Shown here: piece after piece, positions 45,224 through 54,372 of the stretch
How the letters are laid out: each line of letters begins with the position of its first letter
How positions within the stretch are numbered: the first letter of the stretch is position 1
NCBI GenBank assembly: GCA_001768235.1
Contig: MENK01000027.1
Span: 39,408-103,407 of the forward strand
DNA from: Bacteroidetes bacterium GWB2_32_14
GTDB taxonomy: Bacteria; Bacteroidota; Bacteroidia; Bacteroidales; UBA12077
Length of the DNA: 64,000 nucleotides
Direction: 5' to 3'
Program-made: the position numbers and the translations under genes
Notes under the pieces: generated by a model
The model's input: only the letters and a program-made list of their open reading frames with translations
The model's database searches: none
Told to the model about the DNA's origin: nothing

Positions 45224-45360
45224 GCCCGTATCGGGCTTACTTTTTTTATTTGTATAGTTTTTACCATACTTTAGTTCTAATGGAACTAAACAATAGCCCC
45301 ATAGGGGCAAAAGTAAGGTAAAAAACAGTTAAATGTATAAATTGAAAGTGCTGTAAGCAC
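45224..45360. repeat. Cluster of four small perfect hairpins
   Basis: In order: GCCCG-tat-CGGGC (45224-45236), TTTAGTTC-taatg-GAACTAAA (45270-45290), GCCCC-ata-GGGGC (45296-45308) and GTGCT-gta-AGCAC (45348-45360). Stems are 5-8 bp with loops of 3-5 bases. Short hairpins of this type recur in Bacteroidota intergenic regions and are often tied to mobile repeats. This cluster leads directly into the 252-bp element at 45442. Confidence 0.6.
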
Positions 45361-45441
45361 GATAGTATTCTTATTTACGTGAGTTCGATATAAGCCTGAT
45401 TTATTTCTATATATTTTAATGTTTATGCTCCAGCGGCTTGT

Positions 45442-45693
45442 CTGCCTTTGGCAGGAGCACAATCTTTATAGAAAAATTATCTTGTTTATATCTGCGCATC
45501 AGTACTATGTTATTCGATGTTACGAGGTTTTCTTGATGCGCGATGGTACAAATACAAAATACTTGAGAATCATTACTCATTGCTATATACATCGCGCACC
45601 ACATAGCTGATTTACATCTAAAAATTTTGTGGTTGGTGCGCTTTTCTTCATTAATCGAATCTTCTACAAAGATTGAGCTCCTGCCAAAGGCAG
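45442..45693. mobile_element. 252-bp MITE-like element with 32-bp terminal inverted repeats
   Basis: The left end (45442-45473) and the reverse complement of the right end (45662-45693) agree at 30 of 32 bases. Each end opens with the small palindrome CTGCC-ttt-GGCAG. Inside are three stem-loops linked head to tail: GCGCATCA (45494-45501) / TGATGCGC (45534-45541); TGCGCGATG (45537-45545) / CATCGCGCA (45590-45598); GCGCACC (45594-45600) / GGTGCGC (45635-45641). Neighbouring stems share bases, so they are partly exclusive. There is no transposase frame, so it is a non-autonomous element or a structured RNA/DNA. No target-site duplication was clear. Confidence 0.7.
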
Positions 45694-45788
45694 GTTAACC
45701 CATGGAACTTTTTTAAAACAAACTAAATGATTATCAATGCATTTTGAATAGTTTTAAAATTATAAGACAAGATTATATTTTTAATTTT

Positions 45789-47249
45789 TTAGAAAAAGCC
45801 TCTCCTTAATAATGGTAAATCTTTGTCTTTCGATTTTTTCCTGCACCCGATGTTTACGTTCAATCCAAAGCGGAAATTAAACGATGAAGTGTTTTGTCCC
45901 CACAGAGCTGCCGATGCATTATCGGTAATAACATACAGTTGCAAGGGAGCTCCGCCAAGTACAAGGCCAAAACCAATGTTGTTGTAGGTACCATTCATAA
46001 TAGAGTAACTCACCGATGTTGTTAACCAGCGTGCAGGCCTTGCATTTGCAGAAAAGGTAAAAGCCTGGTTTATATTGTCGTTGTAAAAGTAAGTGCGTGA
46101 TAAAACACTCAGATCGAATTTGTTTGAAACAAGCCATGATGCTCCAAAATATACTTTTGTACCAAGCCCGGAAGTAAAACTTTCCGACTTATTTGAAATT
46201 TTAAAACTATTTTCGAGCGAATCAACAATTATTTGAAACGGATCATCAATACTGTCGTTGGTAATTTGTTCGCCTGCATCAATCCCTTTAAATGTGAAAT
46301 CACCATTTAGTTCGAGATTTGTTACATCTTTATTCCACTTAATATATCCTAAATCGACTATGCTTAACGAAAGTGCTAATTTGTCGATGGGTTTGTAATA
46401 TATTCCCAGATCAATCCCGAGGCCCATATTTTGATGAGCTAAAGCCAGGTCTATTAATGAATCCGTTTCTGAGTTTTCAATATATGAAGGAACATCAAAA
46501 CCATCAAATTCGCCATCTGCATTTGTTTTAGCAATCATTGGCGATGAGGTATTTACAATTGTATTTGCATTTATATAGAGTGAATCGCGGCTCGAATAAA
46601 ATCCCAGCGACTTATTGTCGGTAACCGCGGCCACATGCCCGAACAATACTTTTCCCCGAATACCTATTGTTAAATTCGGATTAATCTGTTTGGAAACACC
46701 AAGCCCATATTCACGGTAAAACAGCATGTTTACCCCGAGCATACTTAAATCGGCTGTTTGATTCATAAAACTCTCGTTTCCTTCGAGAGCCAACACCAGC
46801 AAGTCTTTTGGATAATTTATTGAAAGCGACATTTTTTCAGAAAGGTTAAACGAGAAATACCAGGTATTTACCCTGAATCCGAATGATAATAAATCGGTTT
46901 GAAAATCTTCGAAAAAGAAATTGTTTTCATCCAGTTTTCCCAGGAAATCTGATTTGTCAAATTCAGCATCGGGATGTAAAAAAGTAATTAATGAATCATT
47001 TACAGGGTGTTTCATTATAACATCGGTTAATGCCAACTGGTTATTCCCTGCACCCATCTGTATAGATGAAACAACAGGCAAACCCAGGAAAAAATTACAT
47101 GTTGGCTGAATGGCCGGGTTCATCAGGGTTGATTGCGGAATCCTGTTCATGTAATACAATGTCTGGCTGTTTTGTGCCCGTGTTATTTCCGAAATAAAGA
47201 CTGTTAAAATAATTCCTATAAACAGTTTGTAGATATATTTTTTGCTCAT
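45789..47249 (-). CDS. DUF5723-like outer-membrane protein
   Basis: A 486-residue protein from the start at 47249 (MSKKYIYKL). The signal peptide ends RAQ and is followed by a motif common in this family (LYYMNRIPQSTLMNPAIQPT, about residues 32-51), then a long barrel with strands such as LGVNMLFYREYGLGVSKQI and FNFRFGLNVNIGCRKK. DUF5723 proteins are of unknown function in Bacteroidota. It is the last gene of a three-gene operon with a large lipoprotein and a DUF3352-like protein. An ATG at 47261, 2 bp after the previous stop, is an alternative start. Confidence 0.7.
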   Translation of the reverse strand: MSKKYIYKLFIGIILTVFISEITRAQNSQTLYYMNRIPQSTLMNPAIQPTCNFFLGLPVVSSIQMGAGNNQLALTDVIMKHPVNDSLITFLHPDAEFDKSDFLGKLDENNFFFEDFQTDLLSFGFRVNTWYFSFNLSEKMSLSINYPKDLLVLALEGNESFMNQTADLSMLGVNMLFYREYGLGVSKQINPNLTIGIRGKVLFGHVAAVTDNKSLGFYSSRDSLYINANTIVNTSSPMIAKTNADGEFDGFDVPSYIENSETDSLIDLALAHQNMGLGIDLGIYYKPIDKLALSLSIVDLGYIKWNKDVTNLELNGDFTFKGIDAGEQITNDSIDDPFQIIVDSLENSFKISNKSESFTSGLGTKVYFGASWLVSNKFDLSVLSRTYFYNDNINQAFTFSANARPARWLTTSVSYSIMNGTYNNIGFGLVLGGAPLQLYVITDNASAALWGQNTSSFNFRFGLNVNIGCRKKSKDKDLPLLRRGFF

Positions 47250-47263
47250 GATTGTCGGCATTA

Positions 47264-48913
47264 TTAATCTATATCGTTGGAGTTAATTTTTAAATCCGCG
47301 TCAATGCTCAGGTTAAAATCAATTGTGTAATAATCAAAAATTTTAACACTGATACCCGAATCATATTCGGCAGTTTTTAAGCCAGCCCTGAATATTGCAT
47401 TACGAACATTTTCAAAATTTTTAATTTCATCGCCCGTGAATTGTATGAGAGTGGCTTTTGTTCTCGGGGATTGAACTATATCGTTTTCATCCAGTTGCCC
47501 TGCTAAAACAATTGGTTGTTGAGCCGGCCCAAAGAGAGTATCAACATGATTGTAAAGTGAGTCGGTAAAATAAAGCTGGAATTCAATATCAACAGGCAAT
47601 CCATTTGCCACTTCGAGTAAGATATTTACCTGTTTAATAAGTTCGGAGTTCTCACCAATATTGCTCATATCCAGCTCCATGGTATCCATTAATGCCAGGC
47701 TGTTGGTATTAAACCAGATTGGTAAAACAAGTTCCAGGTTTACATCTATACGGCTGGCATCTGATACATAGTTGTAATCATCACCTTCGCCGTCGGGATT
47801 TGAAGAAGCGGCAATATTGTAATATATTGAAGATGGCAAAAATTCAAGAAAATCTGAAATTGAAGAGTTTGTACCATTGATTGACCAAATTGTTTCTTTT
47901 GTTTGCCCGTATTCGGCAAGTGAAGGAAATTCAAAAAGAATCGGGTTAGCCGATGCATCGAGATTAAGCGGGATTGAGTCGCCATCGCTGTTAAATCCTG
48001 TAAAACGAGAGATGCTGGCTTCAACAGGTACCCCGAATGAGTTTTGAACAATTAAATTCAGTTGAGGGTTTTCGAATTCGAGTGTTCCTTCAAAAAAATT
48101 ATTTTCAAAAACAGGCAATTCGAGCGAATCGGTACTGCTCAACAGTTCGTAATTGCCAATATACCCGAATACAGCTTCGAAATCGAGATTTGTAATTGTG
48201 GCAATAATCTCAATCTGATCGCCAATGTTGACAGGGTTCATTCCTTCCCGGTATAACTCCACGTGAAAATCAACAGGTAAAAACATGGAACCAATAGAAT
48301 CGACAAGTTCAACAACATACCCGTCAAGTGGATATTGTTGGTTTGTGGAGAATGTTCCATCCGGGTTATCAATTAATATTGTGCGTGAAAAAGGAACGCC
48401 TGCTAAACGGATATTGGGGCAGGTAATTACAATAATTCCTGTATGCTGGAAGTCGGAATTTATTGCAAAAGTCATTGTTCCTGCGTCGAGATAAATGCTG
48501 TCGATTTGTTCATCATTACTAAACGAAAAAGGAAAACTTTCAGTCCTGTCAAGTGTTGTAGTATCCCACAAGGGCGGAAAGAAAAAATCGGCTTCGATAA
48601 AATACTGGAAGAAATCCTGGTCGGGGACTGTAAGGATATCTTCTGAAATATATGATAAGAGAGAATCGGTAAACGAAAAGTAAAGCAAGCCGTCGGGATA
48701 AGTTTGTAAGCCTTCAGTGCTGTCGAGATCATTTGTTAAATCGCTGATGGTTAAAGAGCCATAAGCCAGGGGAGAGAAAAAACCTGCTTCAACCTCTACT
48801 TCGGTAATTAATTTGTCGAACTGAAACTCATCGTGCATACATTGAGTAAACAGGAATGCAACGAGCAGAACTGCTATTGCTTTTACCGGGTTTATTTTTT
48901 TAAATCGACTCAT
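47264..48913 (-). CDS. Large beta-rich lipoprotein, function unknown
   Basis: A 549-residue lipoprotein (lipobox AFLFTQC, Cys25; His-Asp-Glu follow). The mature part is acidic, beta-rich and repetitive in style, with several strand pairs like IDSIYLDAGTMTFAINSDF, QLNLIVQNSFGVPVEASIS and VNLELVLPIWFN. This suggests stacked immunoglobulin- or transthyretin-like modules. No named domain is recognised. It sits between the DUF3352-like gene (19 bp upstream) and the DUF5723 barrel gene (2-14 bp downstream). A complex of surface or periplasmic lipoprotein with the barrel is plausible. Confidence 0.7.
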   Translation of the reverse strand: MSRFKKINPVKAIAVLLVAFLFTQCMHDEFQFDKLITEVEVEAGFFSPLAYGSLTISDLTNDLDSTEGLQTYPDGLLYFSFTDSLLSYISEDILTVPDQDFFQYFIEADFFFPPLWDTTTLDRTESFPFSFSNDEQIDSIYLDAGTMTFAINSDFQHTGIIVITCPNIRLAGVPFSRTILIDNPDGTFSTNQQYPLDGYVVELVDSIGSMFLPVDFHVELYREGMNPVNIGDQIEIIATITNLDFEAVFGYIGNYELLSSTDSLELPVFENNFFEGTLEFENPQLNLIVQNSFGVPVEASISRFTGFNSDGDSIPLNLDASANPILFEFPSLAEYGQTKETIWSINGTNSSISDFLEFLPSSIYYNIAASSNPDGEGDDYNYVSDASRIDVNLELVLPIWFNTNSLALMDTMELDMSNIGENSELIKQVNILLEVANGLPVDIEFQLYFTDSLYNHVDTLFGPAQQPIVLAGQLDENDIVQSPRTKATLIQFTGDEIKNFENVRNAIFRAGLKTAEYDSGISVKIFDYYTIDFNLSIDADLKINSNDID

Positions 48914-48932
48914 GATTCAATTATTTCGTTTA

Positions 48933-51698
48933 CTAATTTACTGAATAATTATACAAAAAATTTGATTTACTTCCTACAACAAGATTAAACTGTGATCCTG
49001 AATTTCCAAGAAACCCTATTGTAAATAACGTGCTCCCGTTTAACGGAAAACCATTATAAATTGTTCCGTCGTTGTTTATTAAAAATATTTCGTTTGTATC
49101 CCTTGAAACTATTCCGATTTTTCTGTCGTCGTAGGAAAAGTAATAATACAGGGGAGGATCGGTAATCGGGTTGCTGAAATTATATGTAAATATTGTTTTG
49201 CCTTCCTGGTTATAAATTTCGAGCGATTTGTTATCGAGGAAAATATAATCTTTAAGCCCGTCAGCATCTATATCCTGAAAATCGAAAAAGTGATTTGATG
49301 AGAATTTCCGGATTTGTTTTTCCTCAACAGAGCCATTGAAATAAATTAATTTAATTGTTCCTGAAGTATCTGTTGTTATAAGTCTTTCTTTCTCGGTTCC
49401 TGTATCTAAGAAAAACTTGTTGTTTTTCGATTTCATGAATTGATTTTTAATCCTTAACCGTTCTTCGCCACGGCGATTTAAGATGTACATTCTGAATTTA
49501 TCTGCAAAAACAATATAATCGTTTGTATTTACTTTAAAATGCTCAGGGGGAGTTGAAATCAGGTTGTCGGATTGTTCAAAAGCCCAGCCATTAACAAGGT
49601 TTCCCCGGATGTCGTATGCATAAATGTTTTTATTTGTGCAGGGAATAAACAACCTGTAATCAAGGTTTTTCTCATAATCGAATATTGAAAGTCCGGCAGT
49701 AGCTTTTGACCTTAGTTTTACGGGATAACGTTCAACATAATTTCCGTTTCTGTCTATCAGGTGGATTTGAGATTCTGTACTAAACAACAGCTGGAGCTTC
49801 CCGTTTTTATAAAAATCAACCTGGTAAATGTTGCTGTTAATTTTTTCGTTTAATTGTATCCTCCATAAAATTCTTCCAACCTTATTAATTAAATAAATTT
49901 TATTATTTACATCCTGCACAAATACTTCATTTTCTTTGGAATAATGATTTGTAACCAGGCATGGCTTAAAGTCTATAACCGTGTCGAGGTGACTTTCCCA
50001 AACTGTTATTGCTTCTGCTTTAGAATCGGGGATGTATTTTAAAAACAGGTTATTGTAAATCATATTGTTGCTCTTGCTGAACTGAATGGCGAAAGCCTGG
50101 AATTTTTTAAAACTTTCAATGTTTTTATTTAGTCCAAGTTGCAGGCTGTCGTTCAGGTAGTTTGATATAAAAAGAGGCGAGCGGAACATGTTTGCGTAAA
50201 AATAAAAATTCGATTTTGACGACAGGTATTCCGAAAACCGGCCAAATTTAACATCGGTATCGAGAGTTTTTTTAAGTATATTGGCATGTACAAATTTAGA
50301 AAGTGCATTTTTTGAATCGCTAAACACGATATAATTGTCGATAAATGTGCAGTATTTGTTTTCAATTCCTGAAAAAATACTCCCGAAAAATGTTTCAAAA
50401 ATATTTTTCACGGGGAATGAATAAATTGTATAAACAGTTTCCTTATCAATTTTTAATTTCTGAATATAGTTGGCCTTTTTTACATTGTCAACTTCGGATA
50501 TTCGTGTAAGCATTGATTCTACAGAGTTCTGTGCAAGGCTTTTTGCTTTTACACGCATTACAATAAATGAGTTTTCGTAAAGGTTTGTATCTTCAATTTC
50601 CGTGAAAGCAATACCAATTTCCTGATCGATAATATTAAAAAATTCTTTTTCCAGATCAATTGCATAGTGATTGATATATTTATCAATTACAAACCGGTAC
50701 GAATTAATTTTTCCCGATTTTTCGAGATATTTTTTATAACTTTTTAAATAAAGCTCGTTATTGCTTATCCCAAACGAAGCAAAAACAGATGTATTTGATG
50801 GAAGTATCTTATTCATCTGGTGATCAATGGCGTCTTGTTTTAAAAAAATATTCAGGTAATTATTAAGCACTTCGTTGCTAAATGTAAACCCGTTAAGTAA
50901 TATGGCATCTTTTTTAATACTGAGATCAAGTTCTGCCCAATTGCCGAAGTTTGTGAAATTTAATACCTGTTGCATGTATTCCCGGTTTAATGCCAGAGAA
51001 ACAGCCTGGGGAAGATGGTGAAAATTGATGTACAAGGCGGCATCAACATTCTTTCCCGCGGTTTTTGATACCCTGGTAAACCCGGGGTCGTTTGCCAGTG
51101 ATTCGCCCGCATCGGCTTGTTTTAAAGCACTTTCAACCAGCACGGGTGATGAGCTTGCTATTAAAATTCCCCTGTAAAAACTAAAATGTAATTTTTTATT
51201 TGCCCGATTTTTTACATTTACTGAAAATATCTCCGTGTTATTGTAATTCCGTTTTTCAATCGTTTCTTTTGCTTGTATTTGTTGGTTTATCAATTCAAGG
51301 ATTACCTTTTTGTCGCGTACATTATTCAGGTGGATAAAGTATAAAAAACCCAGGTTGCTATTTCCTGATTTATGTGCAGAAATCAGGATTTTATTTTGAT
51401 TAATTAAATCGAAAACCAGTTGATTTTTGGCAGCCCACGTGGTAAGAAATGAAATGTCGGAATCAAACTGGCTAAAACCGGGTAATTGTTTAAGTTCTTT
51501 CCAAATCTCATTGTCTTTTTGCATTAATACTAATTTATCAAGTATTCCGCTACTTTCGGTAATGAAAATTGCATCAATGGGAATGGCCCTTGTTATTTCA
51601 AAACTTGGAAATCGCTGGTTCCTGATATAGCAGATACTATAAATAGCAGAACCCAGAATAATAACTATCAGGGTGATTATGGAGATTTTCTTAAACAT
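48933..51698 (-). CDS. DUF3352-like membrane-anchored protein with C-terminal beta-propeller
   Basis: A 921-residue protein anchored by one N-terminal helix (residues 5-25) with a large periplasmic part. The N-terminal two-thirds (about 30-560) has the DUF3352-type pattern (AIPIDAIFITESSGILDKL, RGILIASSSPVLVESALKQ, EIGIAFTEIEDTN). The last third (about 610-921) has blade-like repeats (VNKIYLINKVGRILWRIQL, KNIYAYDIRGNLVNGWAF, RMYILNRRGEERL, SLEIYNQEGKTIFTYNF), probably a PQQ/WD-like propeller. No catalytic residues are recognised. First gene of the three-gene operon. The role may be substrate binding or assembly in the envelope. Confidence 0.65.
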   Translation of the reverse strand: MFKKISIITLIVIILGSAIYSICYIRNQRFPSFEITRAIPIDAIFITESSGILDKLVLMQKDNEIWKELKQLPGFSQFDSDISFLTTWAAKNQLVFDLINQNKILISAHKSGNSNLGFLYFIHLNNVRDKKVILELINQQIQAKETIEKRNYNNTEIFSVNVKNRANKKLHFSFYRGILIASSSPVLVESALKQADAGESLANDPGFTRVSKTAGKNVDAALYINFHHLPQAVSLALNREYMQQVLNFTNFGNWAELDLSIKKDAILLNGFTFSNEVLNNYLNIFLKQDAIDHQMNKILPSNTSVFASFGISNNELYLKSYKKYLEKSGKINSYRFVIDKYINHYAIDLEKEFFNIIDQEIGIAFTEIEDTNLYENSFIVMRVKAKSLAQNSVESMLTRISEVDNVKKANYIQKLKIDKETVYTIYSFPVKNIFETFFGSIFSGIENKYCTFIDNYIVFSDSKNALSKFVHANILKKTLDTDVKFGRFSEYLSSKSNFYFYANMFRSPLFISNYLNDSLQLGLNKNIESFKKFQAFAIQFSKSNNMIYNNLFLKYIPDSKAEAITVWESHLDTVIDFKPCLVTNHYSKENEVFVQDVNNKIYLINKVGRILWRIQLNEKINSNIYQVDFYKNGKLQLLFSTESQIHLIDRNGNYVERYPVKLRSKATAGLSIFDYEKNLDYRLFIPCTNKNIYAYDIRGNLVNGWAFEQSDNLISTPPEHFKVNTNDYIVFADKFRMYILNRRGEERLRIKNQFMKSKNNKFFLDTGTEKERLITTDTSGTIKLIYFNGSVEEKQIRKFSSNHFFDFQDIDADGLKDYIFLDNKSLEIYNQEGKTIFTYNFSNPITDPPLYYYFSYDDRKIGIVSRDTNEIFLINNDGTIYNGFPLNGSTLFTIGFLGNSGSQFNLVVGSKSNFLYNYSVN

Positions 51699-51725
51699 AT
51701 AATTATCGAAGATTTAGGAAGCGAT

Positions 51726-51733
51726 CAAATTTA
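51726..51733 (-). promoter_or_regulatory. Predicted -7 element of the DUF3352-like operon
   Basis: On the minus strand TAAATTTG matches the consensus exactly, 27 bp before the ATG at 51698. No clear -33 TTTG is present at the expected distance. Confidence 0.45.
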
Positions 51734-51784
51734 TTAAAATTAATTCCATAAGTAAAATTTTTTAATCAGTTAAACATAAATTTG

Positions 51785-51836
51785 CAGGTTATTTGTTTAA
51801 ACCTGTGATGAAATTTTAAATCAAAGACTAAATTTG
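51785..51836 (+). promoter_or_regulatory. Promoter and candidate operator of the TonB-dependent receptor gene
   Basis: A -7 box TAAATTTG (51829-51836) lies 22 bp before the ATG at 51859. Upstream is a 21-bp inverted repeat with arms CAGGTT (51785-51790) and AACCTG (51800-51805), just upstream of the -33 region. It could bind a metal- or substrate-sensing regulator; none can be named. Confidence 0.4.
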
Positions 51837-51858
51837 ACCCTTATTTTTTAACCATATT

Positions 51859-54273
51859 ATGAAGCATTTTTTAAGAATCCCGTGTTTTATCGTTTTATTT
51901 TTGATTGTCTCATTTCCCGTGAAATCTCAAATAATACAAATACTAGATGTAGAAAACAACGAACCCGTTGCAAATGTTGCATTATTTAATAAAACAAAGA
52001 AAATATCGGCACTTTCCGATGAACAGGGAAGAGTAGTTATTGATGCTTTTGCAACAGATGATATCATTTATTTCCAACACCCTTCGTATAAAAGAATCAA
52101 GTTTTCGAAACAGCAGCTTATACAGGCAGGGTTAGTTATTTATTTTGAGAAAGAAATCATTGAGCTTGAAGAATATGTAATTTCAGCATATCGGTGGGAG
52201 CAGGATAAAAAAGAAGTACCCAATAAAATATCTGTAATCTCTCAAAAAGAAATAGAGTTCGATAACCCGCAAACATCGGCCGATTTATTGGCTAAATCGA
52301 ACGAAGTATTTGTACAGAAAAGCCAGTTGGGAGGAGGAAGTCCCATGATCCGGGGTTTTTCAACAAACAAAATATTGCTTGTTATTGATAATGTTAGAAT
52401 GAATAACGCGATTTACCGTGAAGGCAATTTGCAAAATGTACTTTCACTCGATGCAAATGCTATTGAAAACAGCGAAGTAATTTTTGGGCCGGGTTCAGTT
52501 ACTTACGGAAGCGACGCGCTTGGCGGAGTCATGGATTTTCATACCAAACGGGTAAAATTAACATCAAACGAGAAAACTGAATTTACAGGAAACGCGTTAA
52601 CCCGCTATTCATCAGCAAATAACGAAAAAACAGGACACCTTGATTTTAATATAGGAACTAAAAAATGGGGTTTTCTTTCGAGTATTACATATAGCGATTT
52701 TGATGACTTGAAAATGGGAAGTCATCAGCTTGATGAGTACCAGCGGCCCGAATATGTAACAAAAATAAATGGAATTGATTCTGTGGTTGCCAACAGTGAT
52801 CCCGACAAACAGGTTGAGTCGGGATACAACCAAATTAATTTTATGCAGAAAGTCCGGTTCAGCGCATCCAACAACCTTGATTTTGTTTATGCTTTTCACT
52901 ATTCCCGGTTATCTGACGTTCCCCGGTACGATAAACTTATTGAGTATAAAAATGGGGCATTACGTTATGGCGACTGGTATTATGGCCCGCAAAAATGGAT
53001 GATGCATTCGTTAAATGTGAATTACCATAAATCCAATATCTTGTTCACGAATTCAAAATTTACACTTGCCTATCAGGATTACGAAGAAAGCCGTAATGAT
53101 CGCAAATTCAGGAGCGATGAACTTTTTGTACGAACAGAACAGGTTGGAGCTTACTCGTTAAATCTTGATTTCGATAAAAACCTGAAACGCGATAACCAGT
53201 TATTTTACGGTATAGAGGCTGTTTATAACTCTGTAACATCTACTGCATTTGTAAATGATTTAGCTACAGGTATAAAATCGCCAGCTGATACACGCTATCC
53301 CGATGGAATAAATAATTACTCAACATTGGCAGCGTATATGAGCTATAAAGAAAATTTCAGCGAGAAGTTTACAACTATTGCAGGAATCCGATTTAACTAT
53401 GTAAGCTTATACTCTGTTCTCGAAGACACTACCTTTTTCGATTTCCCATTTGATGAGATTCGTGTAAGCAATAGCGCTCTTAATGGTTCATTAGGATTTG
53501 TTTATAAGCCAACCGGTAAATGGCAAATTAATATTAACCTTTCAACGGGGTTTCATGCACCAAACCTCGACGATATAGGGAAAATATTTGAATCGGAACC
53601 GGGAAACGTGGTTGTTCCAAATGAGGACTTAAAACCCGAGTATGCTTACAATATTGATTTAGGAGTTCAAAAAGAAATTGCTGATTATGCAAGTGTACGT
53701 ATCACGGGATTTTATACTTTGTTAAACAACGCTATTGTACGTCGCGATTTTACCTTTAACGGGCAGGACTCTATCTTGTACGAAGGCGAAATGAGCAAAG
53801 TGCTTGCCATGGTAAATGCCGATAATGCTACCCTGTACGGCTTTAATGCTGCTGTAAATTTAAAACTGCCATTTGATTTTAATTTGGAATCTGTAATTAA
53901 CTATACTCATGGCGAAGATCAGGATGGTGTTCCAATGCGCCATGCAGGCCCATTGTTTGGAAGTACACGGTTAACATATTCGGGAAATAATCTGAAAGCT
54001 TCAATTTACGCGAATTATAACGGGGAAATAAGTTACGAAAACTTACCCCCCAGCGAACAGGATAAGCCAACGATTTATGCGACGGATAATAACGGGAATC
54101 CTTATTCTCCTTCGTGGTACACGCTTAATTTTATTGCTTCGTACGATTTAAAATCAGGATTGGCTATAAATCTTGGAGTTGAAAATATTTTTGATGTTCG
54201 CTATCGGCCATACTCTTCGGGGATAGTATCTCCCGGGAGAAATTTTATTCTCGGATTAAGGGCAAGATTTTAG
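51859..54273 (+). CDS. TonB-dependent receptor with carboxypeptidase-regulatory-like N-terminal domain
   Basis: An 804-residue outer-membrane receptor. After a signal peptide ending VKSQ comes a CarboxypepD_reg-like domain (about 25-110). The plug follows (ISVISQKEIEFDNPQTSADL, GGGSPMIRGFSTNKILLVID, IFGPGSVTYGSDALGGVMDF, about 125-230), then a 22-stranded barrel ending FILGLRARF. The plug motif RGFSTNKILLVIDNVRMNNA resembles heme/hemoglobin-type receptors, but the FRAP/NPNL-type heme motif was not found, so the substrate is open. No SusD-like gene follows, which argues against a polysaccharide locus. It is divergent from the DUF3352 operon. Confidence 0.88.
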   Translation: MKHFLRIPCFIVLFLIVSFPVKSQIIQILDVENNEPVANVALFNKTKKISALSDEQGRVVIDAFATDDIIYFQHPSYKRIKFSKQQLIQAGLVIYFEKEIIELEEYVISAYRWEQDKKEVPNKISVISQKEIEFDNPQTSADLLAKSNEVFVQKSQLGGGSPMIRGFSTNKILLVIDNVRMNNAIYREGNLQNVLSLDANAIENSEVIFGPGSVTYGSDALGGVMDFHTKRVKLTSNEKTEFTGNALTRYSSANNEKTGHLDFNIGTKKWGFLSSITYSDFDDLKMGSHQLDEYQRPEYVTKINGIDSVVANSDPDKQVESGYNQINFMQKVRFSASNNLDFVYAFHYSRLSDVPRYDKLIEYKNGALRYGDWYYGPQKWMMHSLNVNYHKSNILFTNSKFTLAYQDYEESRNDRKFRSDELFVRTEQVGAYSLNLDFDKNLKRDNQLFYGIEAVYNSVTSTAFVNDLATGIKSPADTRYPDGINNYSTLAAYMSYKENFSEKFTTIAGIRFNYVSLYSVLEDTTFFDFPFDEIRVSNSALNGSLGFVYKPTGKWQININLSTGFHAPNLDDIGKIFESEPGNVVVPNEDLKPEYAYNIDLGVQKEIADYASVRITGFYTLLNNAIVRRDFTFNGQDSILYEGEMSKVLAMVNADNATLYGFNAAVNLKLPFDFNLESVINYTHGEDQDGVPMRHAGPLFGSTRLTYSGNNLKASIYANYNGEISYENLPPSEQDKPTIYATDNNGNPYSPSWYTLNFIASYDLKSGLAINLGVENIFDVRYRPYSSGIVSPGRNFILGLRARF

Positions 54274-54372
54274 ATTTTTTTCCTTTTCCCGGTTTTTTTG
54301 GTTCAAAGATTGTATCTGAAAATATTATTTTGGTATTTTTAAAAATTGAATCGTTGAACCAATTTTATATTT

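Noticed and set aside
45416..45610. Two opposing 62-63 codon frames in the 252-bp element
   Set aside because: They arise from the symmetry of the inverted repeats, contain no family motif and have no ribosome-binding context.
45224..45641. CRISPR-like array of spaced hairpins
   Set aside because: The hairpins differ in sequence and spacing; there is no identical direct repeat, and no cas gene is in the window.
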